Shown here: positions 27,184-35,972 of the stretch, piece after piece
Layout: each line of letters begins with the position of its first letter
How positions within the stretch are numbered: position 1 is the first letter of the stretch
From: Oligella urethralis DSM 7531
GTDB lineage: Bacteria > Pseudomonadota > Gammaproteobacteria > Burkholderiales > Burkholderiaceae_B
Assembly: GCF_000372065.1 (NCBI RefSeq)
Contig: NZ_AQVB01000010.1
Coordinates: 20,537-84,536, forward strand
Length of the DNA: 64,000 bases
Direction of reading: 5' to 3'
Program-made: the position numbers and the translations under genes
The notes under the pieces: model-generated
Seen by the model: the letters and a program-made list of their open reading frames with translations, nothing else
Database searches by the model: none
What the model was told of the DNA's origin: nothing

Positions 27184-29061
27184 TTAATAAACATCGCGTT
27201 GGTAGCGTTTTTCTTCGCGGAGTTCATTTAAATAGTCCTCTGCATCGTCTAGGGATAGTTTTCCTTCCTGGCTGATAATGTCGATTAAGGTGTTTTCTAC
27301 GTCCTTAGCCATGCGGTTAGCGTCACCACAGAGGTAAATATGCGCACCTTGTTGTAGCCAGTCCCAAACATCTCGACTACGCTGAGCGAGTTTGTGTTGA
27401 ACATATTCTTTTTTGTCGCCTTGGCGCGACCAAGCAAAATCGTATTTGTGCAAAAAGCCGGCTTGGTTTAACTGAATCCATTCGTTTTGATATAAGAAGT
27501 CTTCCGTAAAGCGTTGATTGCCGAAAATTAACCAGTTTTGGCCAGCATCGCCTTTGGCGTGACGCTCCTGTAAAAAGGCTCTAAAAGGGGCGATGCCGGT
27601 GCCTGCGCCAATCATAATGATGGGGGTTTCACCCTCTTCAGGGAGGCGGAAGTTGCGGTTAGGTTCAATATAAACGTTGACCTCATCACCTTCTTCGAGT
27701 TGATCAGCCAAAAAGCCACTAGCTGCACCTTGATAAGCCGTATCATCCTTGTTGAAGCGTACAGTTTTGACAGTGATGTGCACTTCATTACCTACTTCCT
27801 CCTGTGAACTGGCAATGGAGTAGAGTCTTGGCGTTAACGGTCTGAATAAGTCGTGCAATTGCTGTGCCTTCAGTGTGATGGGGTGCTCAGCCATAATAAA
27901 TACCGGCGGACGGGCCTGAATAAATTCGCTCAGCGTGGTCGAGTCTGCCACGATAGCAGACAAGGCCTGATTGTCCGTGCTGGCTAGGTATTCGGCGTAA
28001 GCGCGCACGAATTGTGGTGTGGTTTCCGTGATATCAAGGTGATTGATAAGCGCATCTTTGATCGTTGTTTCGGTACCGTCGGCTAGGTGGATGAGCTCAT
28101 CTGCATTGATTGAGGATAAGTCTAAGAGCTCATCGACTAGGCGTTCGGCGTTTGAGAAATAGATGCCTAAGGCGTCCCCTGCTTGGTAGTTGATACCGGA
28201 ATCGCCAAGGTCAATTTCATAATGAATGACTTCATTCGCCTGCTCCGTCGTGATGCGCTGCTTAGTCAATAGCTCGGCCCGGTAGGGATTGCTTTTGCCA
28301 TAGTGTTGGCCTTGTTCTACGGGCGTGCTAGTGGTAACGGTATGCTCGGTAGTGCCATTGCTCGGGGTATCGATCAGCAAGGTTTTTAGCTGCTTTTCAA
28401 TTGCGTTGCGCCATTCGTTAGCCTGAGCGCTAAAGTCCAGATCACAGTCCACACGTTCAACTAAGCGCTTCGCCCCTAGCTTTTCAAATTGCTTATCAAA
28501 GTCTTTGGCCGCTTGATTATATTTAGGGTAACTTGAGTCGCCAAGACCTAATACAGCAAAGCTGACACCGCTCAAATCCGGTGCTTTTTTGTGGAACATA
28601 AATTTGTACAACGGTACCGCTTCTTCCGGTGCCTCACCTTCACCTTGAGTTGAGGTAACTAACAGCACAATGTCTTCGCTGACTAAGCTACGGCTGCGAT
28701 AATCGTTGGCCGACACAAAACGAATGTCGGCATGAAGGCCTTGTAATTGTTCAAATAAAAGCTTGGCAACGCTTTGGGCATTGCCGGTTTGAGAACACGA
28801 TAAAATCAAAATCCGTCGTTCTTCTGCAGGCGCGACAGCGTCGATGGCTACATTAGGCGCTAGGGTCACAGGAGGGCTGATACCATTGACGCCGTTTAAA
28901 TTATCGACCTTATTTAAGCTCGTGTTTTGTTGACTGAGAGCCCAGCTGTAGCCAGAGACCCAAGCTAACTGAGTCGGATCCAGGGTCGTAAGTTGTTGGA
29001 TAATGTATGTCAGCGGAGGGTTATTGCTCCCTATGACTGATTGTGGTGCTTGATCAAGCAT
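27184..29061 (-). CDS. cysJ: Sulfite reductase (NADPH) flavoprotein alpha-component
   Basis: This 625-residue diflavin reductase passes electrons from NADPH to CysI. A flavodoxin domain (about 90-225) contains ILILSCSQTGNAQSVAK and VTSTQGEGEAP. The FAD domain (about 260-470) contains RLYSIASSQ, and the NADP-binding domain contains MIGAGTGIAPFRAFLQER, then YLCGDANRMAKDVE. It ends with the usual RYQRDVY. Spacing of 13 bp to cysN and 30 bp to cysI supports a single operon. The length is typical of gamma/betaproteobacterial CysJ. Confidence 0.96.
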   Translation of the reverse strand: MLDQAPQSVIGSNNPPLTYIIQQLTTLDPTQLAWVSGYSWALSQQNTSLNKVDNLNGVNGISPPVTLAPNVAIDAVAPAEERRILILSCSQTGNAQSVAKLLFEQLQGLHADIRFVSANDYRSRSLVSEDIVLLVTSTQGEGEAPEEAVPLYKFMFHKKAPDLSGVSFAVLGLGDSSYPKYNQAAKDFDKQFEKLGAKRLVERVDCDLDFSAQANEWRNAIEKQLKTLLIDTPSNGTTEHTVTTSTPVEQGQHYGKSNPYRAELLTKQRITTEQANEVIHYEIDLGDSGINYQAGDALGIYFSNAERLVDELLDLSSINADELIHLADGTETTIKDALINHLDITETTPQFVRAYAEYLASTDNQALSAIVADSTTLSEFIQARPPVFIMAEHPITLKAQQLHDLFRPLTPRLYSIASSQEEVGNEVHITVKTVRFNKDDTAYQGAASGFLADQLEEGDEVNVYIEPNRNFRLPEEGETPIIMIGAGTGIAPFRAFLQERHAKGDAGQNWLIFGNQRFTEDFLYQNEWIQLNQAGFLHKYDFAWSRQGDKKEYVQHKLAQRSRDVWDWLQQGAHIYLCGDANRMAKDVENTLIDIISQEGKLSLDDAEDYLNELREEKRYQRDVY

Positions 29062-29074
29062 GTTATTCTTGCTC

Positions 29075-30373
29075 CTATTGGTCTAACAGCTGGTTAATCA
29101 TGCCAGCAGCAACCGTGTTATTCGTTGCCTCATCAATTAAAATAAAGGCGCCACTCAGTTGATTATCGGCATAGGGGGTAGCGGTAATGGCTTGTTGTAA
29201 CGATAGTTGAACTTGGCCGATATCATTTATCGCGAGCTGGTCGATGTTTTCTTCGCGAGCTAAGTTATTGACATCCCATCGATAATCCAAGTGCTTAATT
29301 TTGGCGTAAACGGACTGGTGACCATGTTTTAACCAATAGCGGCGAGCCGGATTCAGTGGTTTATCGTCCATCCAGGCAAGATGCGCGCGAATAGAACGAC
29401 TGGCTTGAATTGGATGGTCAGCGGCGACTAGGGTATTGCCGCGAGAGATATCAATATCATCTTCTAAGGTGATGGTTAAAACCTGAGAACTGTGGGCTTC
29501 ATCTTGGGATCCGTTAGGACCAAAAATTTCTTTGATGCGACTGCGTTGACCTTGAGGTTCCACGCGTACTTCTTGACCGATGCGTAAGGTGCCGACGTTT
29601 AAACGGCCCTGATAACCTCGGAAATCATCGAGGGCACTACCGTCTTGTCGCAGCACGCGTTGCACCGGAAATAGACTGTGTTGAATGCTGTCGTCTTGGG
29701 CTTGCTTTTTACTCGGTAGGCTTTCTAATAAAGGTAATAGGGCAAGTCCACCATACCACGGCGTTTGAGCGCTGCTTGTGACGATGTTTTCACCGTGCAA
29801 CGCTGAGATGGGGATGAAGTGTAAGCTGGCGGTTAAGTTAATTTGTGCGGCTAGTTTTTTATAGGCATCAACGATTTGATGAAAAGCCGTCTCCTCGTAA
29901 TTTAGTAAATCTAACTTATTAATGGCCACGATAATCGTTGGTGTCGCGAGCAGCTTTAACAGCGCACTATGTCTTTTGCTTTGTCTTTGCAGCTCGATAT
30001 TTGCCTGGTTTAGGTTTAAACGACTTGCATCAATTAAGAGAATGGCAACATCGGCTGTTGAAGCACCGGTGACCATATTGCGGGTGTATTGCTCATGCCC
30101 CGGGGTATCTGCCAAAATAAACTTTCGTTTAGGTGTGGCAAAGTAGCGATAGGCTACATCAATCGTGATGCCTTGTTCCCGCTCGGCCGCTAGACCGTCA
30201 GTTAATTGAGCAAAATCCAAGCTGTTATTGGTGGCATCATGACTTTTTTCCAGATGCGCTATTTGATCGCTCATCAGGCTATGGCTATCGTATAAAAGAC
30301 GGCCGATCAAGGTGGATTTACCGTCATCCACGCTGCCGGCGGTAATAATGCGTAAAAGAGAATTGTTTGACAT
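29075..30373 (-). CDS. cysN: Sulfate adenylyltransferase subunit 1 (GTPase)
   Basis: This 432-residue EF-Tu-like GTPase stimulates APS formation by CysD. The G motifs are GSVDDGKSTLIGRL, DTPGHEQYTRNM and NKLDLL, followed by two beta-barrel domains. It ends without the APS kinase (CysC) domain found in fused CysNC proteins, and no cysC occurs in the locus. This fits direct reduction of APS by the FeS-type CysH. It follows cysD by 15 bp. Confidence 0.95.
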   Translation of the reverse strand: MSNNSLLRIITAGSVDDGKSTLIGRLLYDSHSLMSDQIAHLEKSHDATNNSLDFAQLTDGLAAEREQGITIDVAYRYFATPKRKFILADTPGHEQYTRNMVTGASTADVAILLIDASRLNLNQANIELQRQSKRHSALLKLLATPTIIVAINKLDLLNYEETAFHQIVDAYKKLAAQINLTASLHFIPISALHGENIVTSSAQTPWYGGLALLPLLESLPSKKQAQDDSIQHSLFPVQRVLRQDGSALDDFRGYQGRLNVGTLRIGQEVRVEPQGQRSRIKEIFGPNGSQDEAHSSQVLTITLEDDIDISRGNTLVAADHPIQASRSIRAHLAWMDDKPLNPARRYWLKHGHQSVYAKIKHLDYRWDVNNLAREENIDQLAINDIGQVQLSLQQAITATPYADNQLSGAFILIDEATNNTVAAGMINQLLDQ

Positions 30374-30388
30374 ACCTGACCTTCCAAT

Positions 30389-31303
30389 TTAAAAATAACC
30401 CGCGCGCTTTCTTTCTTCCATGGCCACCTCAGAAACTTGGTCGTCCAAGCGGGTGGCACGGCGTTCTGAAATGGTGCTACTCGCCGTTTCAGCAATGATT
30501 TCTGCGGCGCTAAGTGCATGACTGGCTACTGGGCAGGTGCATGAAATATCACCTACTGTTCTAAAGCGTACAGAGCGAAGCTCACTGGTTTCATTCTCAC
30601 GTTTTGGCGTGAGTGGAGTAACTGGTACGAGCAGACCGTTACGGTTGACGACTTCACGTTGATGAGCGTAATAAATCGGTGGTAAGGCAAGTTGTTCACG
30701 CTTAATGTATTGCCAAACATCCAGTTCAGTCCAGTTAGAGATGGGAAAAATTCGCATGCTTTCATCTGGGTTTAGGCGCATGTTGTATATGTCCCAAAGT
30801 TCGGGTCGTTGCGCTTTGGGATCCCATTGACCAAACGCATCTCTAAAGGAGAAGATACGTTCTTTAGCACGAGCCTTTTCTTCATCACGTCGAGCGCCAC
30901 CCATCAGGGCATCAAAACCGTGAGTTTCAATGGCTTCAAGTAAGGTAATGGCCTGCGCTGCATTGCGAGAGTCGGTCTCATGACGTAACACCACGGTCCC
31001 TTTTTTGATCGAGTCTTCCACATGCGCAACCACTAAATCGGCGCGTAGTTCGGCCACGGTTTGGTCGCGAAATGCAATCACTTCGGGGTAGTTATGACCC
31101 GTGTCGACGTGCAGTAATTTAAAAGGTAAACGCAAGGGACGACCAGGGATCTGAAAGGCTTTGACGGCTAAGGCAAGAAGCACGACAGAGTCTTTACCCC
31201 CGGAAAATAACAAGGCCGGATGGTTGGCCTCAGCGATGACTTCGCGAATGATATAAATCGATTCCGCTTCTAAGTCATTTAAATGTTGATTATCAATAAA
31301 CAT
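30389..31303 (-). CDS. cysD: Sulfate adenylyltransferase subunit 2
   Basis: This 304-residue catalytic subunit of ATP sulfurylase makes APS from sulfate and ATP. The PP-loop is LFSGGKDSVVLLALA near residue 35. Conserved segments include LHVDTGHNYPEVIAFRD, MGGARRDEEKARAKERIFSFRD and the C-terminal CTCPVASHALSAAEI. Length (E. coli 302) and position (27 bp after cysH, 15 bp before cysN) are normal. Confidence 0.96.
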   Translation of the reverse strand: MFIDNQHLNDLEAESIYIIREVIAEANHPALLFSGGKDSVVLLALAVKAFQIPGRPLRLPFKLLHVDTGHNYPEVIAFRDQTVAELRADLVVAHVEDSIKKGTVVLRHETDSRNAAQAITLLEAIETHGFDALMGGARRDEEKARAKERIFSFRDAFGQWDPKAQRPELWDIYNMRLNPDESMRIFPISNWTELDVWQYIKREQLALPPIYYAHQREVVNRNGLLVPVTPLTPKRENETSELRSVRFRTVGDISCTCPVASHALSAAEIIAETASSTISERRATRLDDQVSEVAMEERKRAGYF

Positions 31304-31330
31304 GGTTGTTCATCCTACTGATGTGATTAA

Positions 31331-32065
31331 TTATTGTTGTTGGTGGAGACCGCATTCTTTGCTGTTTTGTTGTTCCCACCACCAACGACCGGCGCGAATG
31401 TCTTCATGTAGTCTGATGGGGCGGGTACACGGTTCACAGCCAATACTGGGGTAACCATTTTCGTAGAGTTTATTTAGTGGTAGCTTGTGGGCTTTGCTAT
31501 AGCCCCAAACGGCGTCCTCACACCACGCATAAAGTGGATTGAATTTAGCAATGCCTCGTTGTTCATCCCATTCTTCATAAGCGAGCTCACTGCGAGTCGT
31601 TGATTGAGCCCGACGCTGTCCGGTGATCCAGGCATCAGCACCTGTGAGTGCACGTTGCAGGGGCTCGATTTTGCGGATGTGGCAGCAGAGTTTTCGCTGT
31701 TCAAGACTTTCGTAAATTGAATGGATGCCATGCTTACGATCAAAGTCACGAAGCGCCTCTTCTCTTGGCTCGTACTGTGTGATTTGTAGTGTTGGAAAGC
31801 GCGTATTGATGGCAGCCAGTAGTTCCAGCGTCTCTTTGTGTAATTTGCCAGTGTTTAAGGTAAACACCTTAATTGGCAGTTTAAGACGGGCAATCACTTC
31901 TGTGATCACCATATCCTCAATCGCTAAACTAGACGCAAAGCGAACGTCATGATGGCTGGTGGCGATATGGCGCAAATTTTCTTGAAGCTCCTCTTGCAGC
32001 AGGGGCAATTGTTTAAAAATGGCTTCGCTCACCATGGGAACGTGCCATAGTTGCTGATTAAACAT
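31331..32065 (-). CDS. cysH: Adenylylsulfate (APS) reductase, FeS-cluster type
   Basis: This 244-residue thioredoxin-dependent reductase makes sulfite from the activated sulfate. It has the cluster-binding cysteine pairs KLCCHIRK and GCEPCTRP, which are present in APS reductases and missing in PAPS reductases such as E. coli CysH. The C-terminal catalytic motif is KECGLH. The absence of an APS kinase in the locus agrees with APS as substrate. It is the first gene of the operon and is divergent from cysG across 345 bp. Confidence 0.94.
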   Translation of the reverse strand: MFNQQLWHVPMVSEAIFKQLPLLQEELQENLRHIATSHHDVRFASSLAIEDMVITEVIARLKLPIKVFTLNTGKLHKETLELLAAINTRFPTLQITQYEPREEALRDFDRKHGIHSIYESLEQRKLCCHIRKIEPLQRALTGADAWITGQRRAQSTTRSELAYEEWDEQRGIAKFNPLYAWCEDAVWGYSKAHKLPLNKLYENGYPSIGCEPCTRPIRLHEDIRAGRWWWEQQNSKECGLHQQQ

Positions 32066-32410
32066 AGCTATTTACCGAAATACATTCGTGTTAATTTGGG
32101 TGTCATTCAGTCTAGCAACAGGCACTTCAAGATTAAAAAGACTTATTTTTTCTATCCATATACCTTTAAATCATAAGCTAGGCTTGATCAGCGCTTGCCT
32201 GTGTATATGCCATTTGGTTTTAAGCTAATAAGCATATTATTTAATCTTAAACTATGTAAAAAGTATCATTTGGCCTTTAATAACAGGCTTTATATCTGAG
32301 GGGCATATAACCAAATTGACTAAGCATAGAGTTTTTTATTCGTTTGTTTTAGAGAAAAATTGTCCTTTAATGAAGAGTCTGTTTTTTATTTAAATGATTA
32401 AGCGTTTGTT
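32066..32410. promoter_or_regulatory. Divergent control region between cysH and cysG
   Basis: This AT-rich 345-bp gap carries the promoters of both transcripts. Related elements in opposite orientation, TATATGCCATTTGGTTTTA (about 32206-32224) and GGCATATAACCAAATTG (about 32302-32320), are candidate CysB-type binding sites by position. CysB consensus is too loose to confirm by eye. Confidence 0.4.
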
Positions 32411-33841
32411 ATGAGTGACTCTCCAAGTTTTTTTGCACTTTTTGTGAATTTACAGAACCGACCTGTGCTTTTAGTTGGGGCTGGTGTCGTGGCTGAGCGT
32501 AAAGCGCTCGCATTATTAAAAGCCGGCGCACGCATCCAAGTCGTAGCGCAGGAGTTATCTGAGCGATTTGTGTGTTGGCAAGAAGAGGGCACCATTGAGT
32601 ATCTGGGCAAGGAGTTTTCTCCTGAACTCTTAGCGCCAGTGTATTTAGCGGTAGCGGCAACCGATGATGAGGCCTTAAATCAACGTGTTTTTGCAGCAGC
32701 AGAGGCTCGGTCTAAACTTTGCAATGTGGTGGATAGTCCAGCGCATTGTTCTTATATTACGCCTGCGGTGATCGATAGGCACCCCTTACAAGTTGCGATC
32801 AGTAGTGGCGGTACGGCACCGGTGTTGGCACGTTTATGGCGTGAGCGGATTGAGCGCATTTTGCCTCAACATATCGGCAGGGTGGCGAGCTTTGTTGAGA
32901 AGTGGCGCCAAGAGGTGAGACGTACGCTTAAAACTCTTGCTAAGCGTCGTTATTTTTGGGAAGAAATCTTTATCGGTCCATTAAGCGGAACCATTGAGGT
33001 GGGCGACGAGGAACGCGCTGATCAAATTATGCGTGAGACGCTATTGCAGGCTCAAATTAATCAGAAGAAAAAACCGCTTGGCGAGGTGGTGCTCGTGGGG
33101 GCGGGTCCGGGCGATGCGGGTTTGCTGACCTTAAAGGCTTTACAAGCGATACAAGCCGCAGATGTCGTGCTGTATGATGCCCTAGTCTCACCTGAGGTGC
33201 TAGAGTTAGTGCGTCGTGATGCAGATCGGGTGAATGTCGGTAAACGTGCTGGCGCGCACCATGTGATTCAGGAAAATACCAACGCATTGATGGTGAAATT
33301 AGCCAAAGAGGGTAAACGCGTGGTTCGTCTCAAAGGTGGCGATCCTTTTGTCTTTGGTCGGGGCGGTGAAGAAGCGCAGGTGTTGACTGCTGAAGGGATC
33401 CCTTATCGAGTGGTGCCCGGTGTTAGTGCGGCACTCGGCGCCACGGCTTATGCAGGTATTCCTTTAACTCATCGAGAGCTTGCACATAGCGCTATTTTGA
33501 TTAGTGGCCATGGTACGGAGGATCATGACGCTAATGATTGGCAGGCCTTGGCCAAGAGTCAGCAAACCTTGGTGATCTATATGGGCACGTTGAAAGCGAC
33601 GGTGATACAGGAGCAATTAGTTGCTCATGGTCGTGACGCTAATACGCCGGTAGCGATTATTAGTCGCGGTACCACGGCAGCGCAAGAGGTCAGACTCGGT
33701 GTGTTGAGTGATTTAGTTCAGCTAGCAACTGAAGTGCCTCGTCCAGCATTGATAGTGATTGGTGAGGTGGTTAGTTTGCAGAAGCAGTTAGCTTGGTTTC
33801 AACAAAATAAAGAACCTATCGTTGAAGCAATGGCCGTTTAA
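32411..33841 (+). CDS. cysG: Siroheme synthase (multifunctional CysG)
   Basis: This 476-residue fusion makes siroheme for CysI. The N-terminal half (about 1-210) is precorrin-2 dehydrogenase/ferrochelatase, with the NAD loop LLVGAGVVAERKALALLKAG and ISSGGTAPVLARLWRERIE. The C-terminal half (from about 218) is uroporphyrinogen-III C-methyltransferase, with LVGAGPGDAGLLTLKAL, VRLKGGDPFVFGRGGEE and VPGVSAALGA. Length is as in E. coli (457). It is divergent from cysH; a hairpin that also forms the left island repeat follows its stop. Confidence 0.95.
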   Translation: MSDSPSFFALFVNLQNRPVLLVGAGVVAERKALALLKAGARIQVVAQELSERFVCWQEEGTIEYLGKEFSPELLAPVYLAVAATDDEALNQRVFAAAEARSKLCNVVDSPAHCSYITPAVIDRHPLQVAISSGGTAPVLARLWRERIERILPQHIGRVASFVEKWRQEVRRTLKTLAKRRYFWEEIFIGPLSGTIEVGDEERADQIMRETLLQAQINQKKKPLGEVVLVGAGPGDAGLLTLKALQAIQAADVVLYDALVSPEVLELVRRDADRVNVGKRAGAHHVIQENTNALMVKLAKEGKRVVRLKGGDPFVFGRGGEEAQVLTAEGIPYRVVPGVSAALGATAYAGIPLTHRELAHSAILISGHGTEDHDANDWQALAKSQQTLVIYMGTLKATVIQEQLVAHGRDANTPVAIISRGTTAAQEVRLGVLSDLVQLATEVPRPALIVIGEVVSLQKQLAWFQQNKEPIVEAMAV

Positions 33842-33854
33842 ACAGCCATCAAAT

Positions 33855-33895
33855 GACTAGCTTTAAAGCCCAAGTCTTCGAAGGAGGGCTTGGGT
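33855..33895 (+). repeat. Left 41-bp direct repeat flanking the restriction-modification island (also the cysG hairpin)
   Basis: The 41 bases from GACTAGCTT to GGCTTGGGT match the segment at 37991-38031 in 37 positions and in the same orientation. The segment folds into a CCCAAG..CTTGGG hairpin 14 bp after the cysG stop, but unlike the right copy it lacks a T-run. The pair encloses the restriction-modification genes. Confidence 0.85.
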
Positions 33896-34177
33896 AATAC
33901 TCCCCTAGGGTGGTTGCCGTTGCGACAGAGTAGGTGTGGGTATAAAAGATGGGTAATAGGTGCATTAATTTATATATGCATTTCGACTTGCTTTGATGCA
34001 GCTTTTGAAAAAGAGAGTATTACCCTTAGAGCCATGATGCACACATTCAGATAAGCTTAAAATAAGCTAATAATTAAATACAATTAAAGGCATAATGATT
34101 GCTAGGTGACCATATAGTGTTACCGTTGCTTTGTTGAATAAGAAATTAGTTTGAACCTTTAAAGCTGCTTTTGTGTT
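33896..34177. other. Noncoding AT-rich left part of the island
   Basis: About 280 bases between the left repeat and the endonuclease gene have no recognisable gene. No clear Shine-Dalgarno precedes the endonuclease ATG, which may keep its expression low. I see no control (C) protein gene in the island. Confidence 0.5.
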
Positions 34178-35926
34178 ATGTCCATGTCTATTAATTTTAA
34201 ACGTCGAACTTATGGTTGGATTCAAAATCCATCGGATTTTAATAAGCTCAAAACCACTGTACAAATTTTCGATAATCGTTCAAGACATTATCAATTATTA
34301 AGAGACGATTGGATTAATCAAAAAATTTATTTCCCTCAGCTAAGAAGCTCTTTACAAGAAAAGTTTAATCATGCTGTTGAGGAGTTTACATATGCAGAGC
34401 TTGTTGGCAGCAGCCGTAATAAAAATAATGAGAGAGCAGGGAAAAGGGCTGATGCGGTAGCGAATGGACTGATACAGATTTCACTATTGCCACAAACTCA
34501 TAAAAAAACAGCAAAAGCATATGTTGACGATTGGACTTCAGATGGCTTTCTTAGATGGGCAGTTAGTCTTAACTTTGTAGAAGTAGACCGCAAGAATGAC
34601 AGCTTTAAAATAACTGAATTAGGCAAGCAGTTTTCTGAGTCCGACAATGATTCAGAAGAGCAACAAGACATCCTAATTACAGCCTTATTGTCATATCCTC
34701 CTGCAACTAGAGTGCTACAGCTCTTATCTGATGCTAATGAACCAAAAAATAAGTTTTATATTGGCAACCGTTTGGGTTTTATAGGTGAAAGTGGCTTCAC
34801 TTCGTACGGTGAAGAAGTGATGTTGGACTATTTGATGGAAGAAACTGACCCTAAGGAGCGGACAAAAATACGTTCGAATGTGGAGGGGACGAGTGACAAG
34901 TATGCACGAATGATTTGTAGTTGGCTGAACAAGTTAGGTCTTGTGAAAACGCAATCAGTAAAAAAAGAAGGGATAGCGCTCTTTCAAAAGTATAGTATTA
35001 CTGCAAAGGGTATTCACCGTTATAATCAGTCGCTTGGTAAGTCAAGGCATAAAAAACAAGCAAAATTTCTAATGTGGGAGTTTTTGGCTACTGATGTTTC
35101 TAGTGTCGATTATATAAGGACAAGGAGAGCTCATCTTATTAAAAACCTACAAAAAACGAGTTCTGCAAACGAAATTATAAAACGGATGCAATATCTTGGA
35201 TTTTATACAGAGCCGGCCATCCTGAACCTGGATATCGAGGGTTTAATTAATTTTGGCTTAAGAATAGAGCTTGACTCTGATCGAATTAAATTATTGGACG
35301 AGATTAAAGATTTTGATATTCCAATAGTTGAAGTAACTGAGGAGATTTCTGATATTGCGTTACAGAAAGAGAAAGCATATTTTTACAAAAATACGGCTCT
35401 CAGCAAACGACATATTTCAATATTAGAAATAGCTTTTGATGGCTCCAAAAATCGGGATTTAGAAATTTTAAGTGCAGAGGTTTTTAAGGATTACTATCAA
35501 TTAGAGTCTATCCATTTAGGAGGTGGTTTAAAGCCCGATGGTATAGCCTTTAATCAAAACTTCGGCATCATTGTTGACACTAAAGCGTATAAAGGTGTTT
35601 ATTCGAGGAGTAGAGCTGAGGCAGATAAAATGTTCCGCTATATCGAAGATAACAAGAAAAGAGACCCGAAGAGGAATCAGTCATTATGGTGGCGCTCATT
35701 TAATGAGCATATTCCAGCGAATAACTTTTATTTTTTATGGATATCAGGTAAATTTCAAAGAAACTTCGATACACAGATTAATCAGTTGAATTATGAAACG
35801 GGTTATAGAGGCGGGGCGCTAAGCGCACGGCAGTTTTTAATTGGAGCCGATGCGATTCAAAAGGGTAAAATCGATATTAACGATTTACCATCTTATTTTA
35901 ATAACAGCGTGATCAGTTTTGAGTAG
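34178..35926 (+). CDS. FokI-like type IIS restriction endonuclease
   Basis: The 582 residues align along their whole length with FokI as I know it. The N-terminal recognition domain has RTYGWIQNPSDF (FokI RTFGWVQNPGKF), WTSDGFLRWA, SYPPATRVL, GFIGESGFTS and EGTSDKYARMICSWLNKLGLVK. The C-terminal PD-(D/E)XK nuclease has KPDG and IIVDTKAY, giving Asp454, Asp467 and Lys469. The residues matching the FokI dimer interface, Asp483 and Arg487, are also present. FokI recognises GGATG and cuts 9/13 bases away. The same or a similar site is likely but not proven. The gene converges on its methyltransferase gene, with 46 bp between stops. Base composition is clearly more AT-rich than its neighbours. Confidence 0.94.
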   Translation: MSMSINFKRRTYGWIQNPSDFNKLKTTVQIFDNRSRHYQLLRDDWINQKIYFPQLRSSLQEKFNHAVEEFTYAELVGSSRNKNNERAGKRADAVANGLIQISLLPQTHKKTAKAYVDDWTSDGFLRWAVSLNFVEVDRKNDSFKITELGKQFSESDNDSEEQQDILITALLSYPPATRVLQLLSDANEPKNKFYIGNRLGFIGESGFTSYGEEVMLDYLMEETDPKERTKIRSNVEGTSDKYARMICSWLNKLGLVKTQSVKKEGIALFQKYSITAKGIHRYNQSLGKSRHKKQAKFLMWEFLATDVSSVDYIRTRRAHLIKNLQKTSSANEIIKRMQYLGFYTEPAILNLDIEGLINFGLRIELDSDRIKLLDEIKDFDIPIVEVTEEISDIALQKEKAYFYKNTALSKRHISILEIAFDGSKNRDLEILSAEVFKDYYQLESIHLGGGLKPDGIAFNQNFGIIVDTKAYKGVYSRSRAEADKMFRYIEDNKKRDPKRNQSLWWRSFNEHIPANNFYFLWISGKFQRNFDTQINQLNYETGYRGGALSARQFLIGADAIQKGKIDINDLPSYFNNSVISFE

Positions 35927-35972
35927 AGGCTGTCAATCAATCTAATTCATCAAAGATCGATTGACTACTAAC

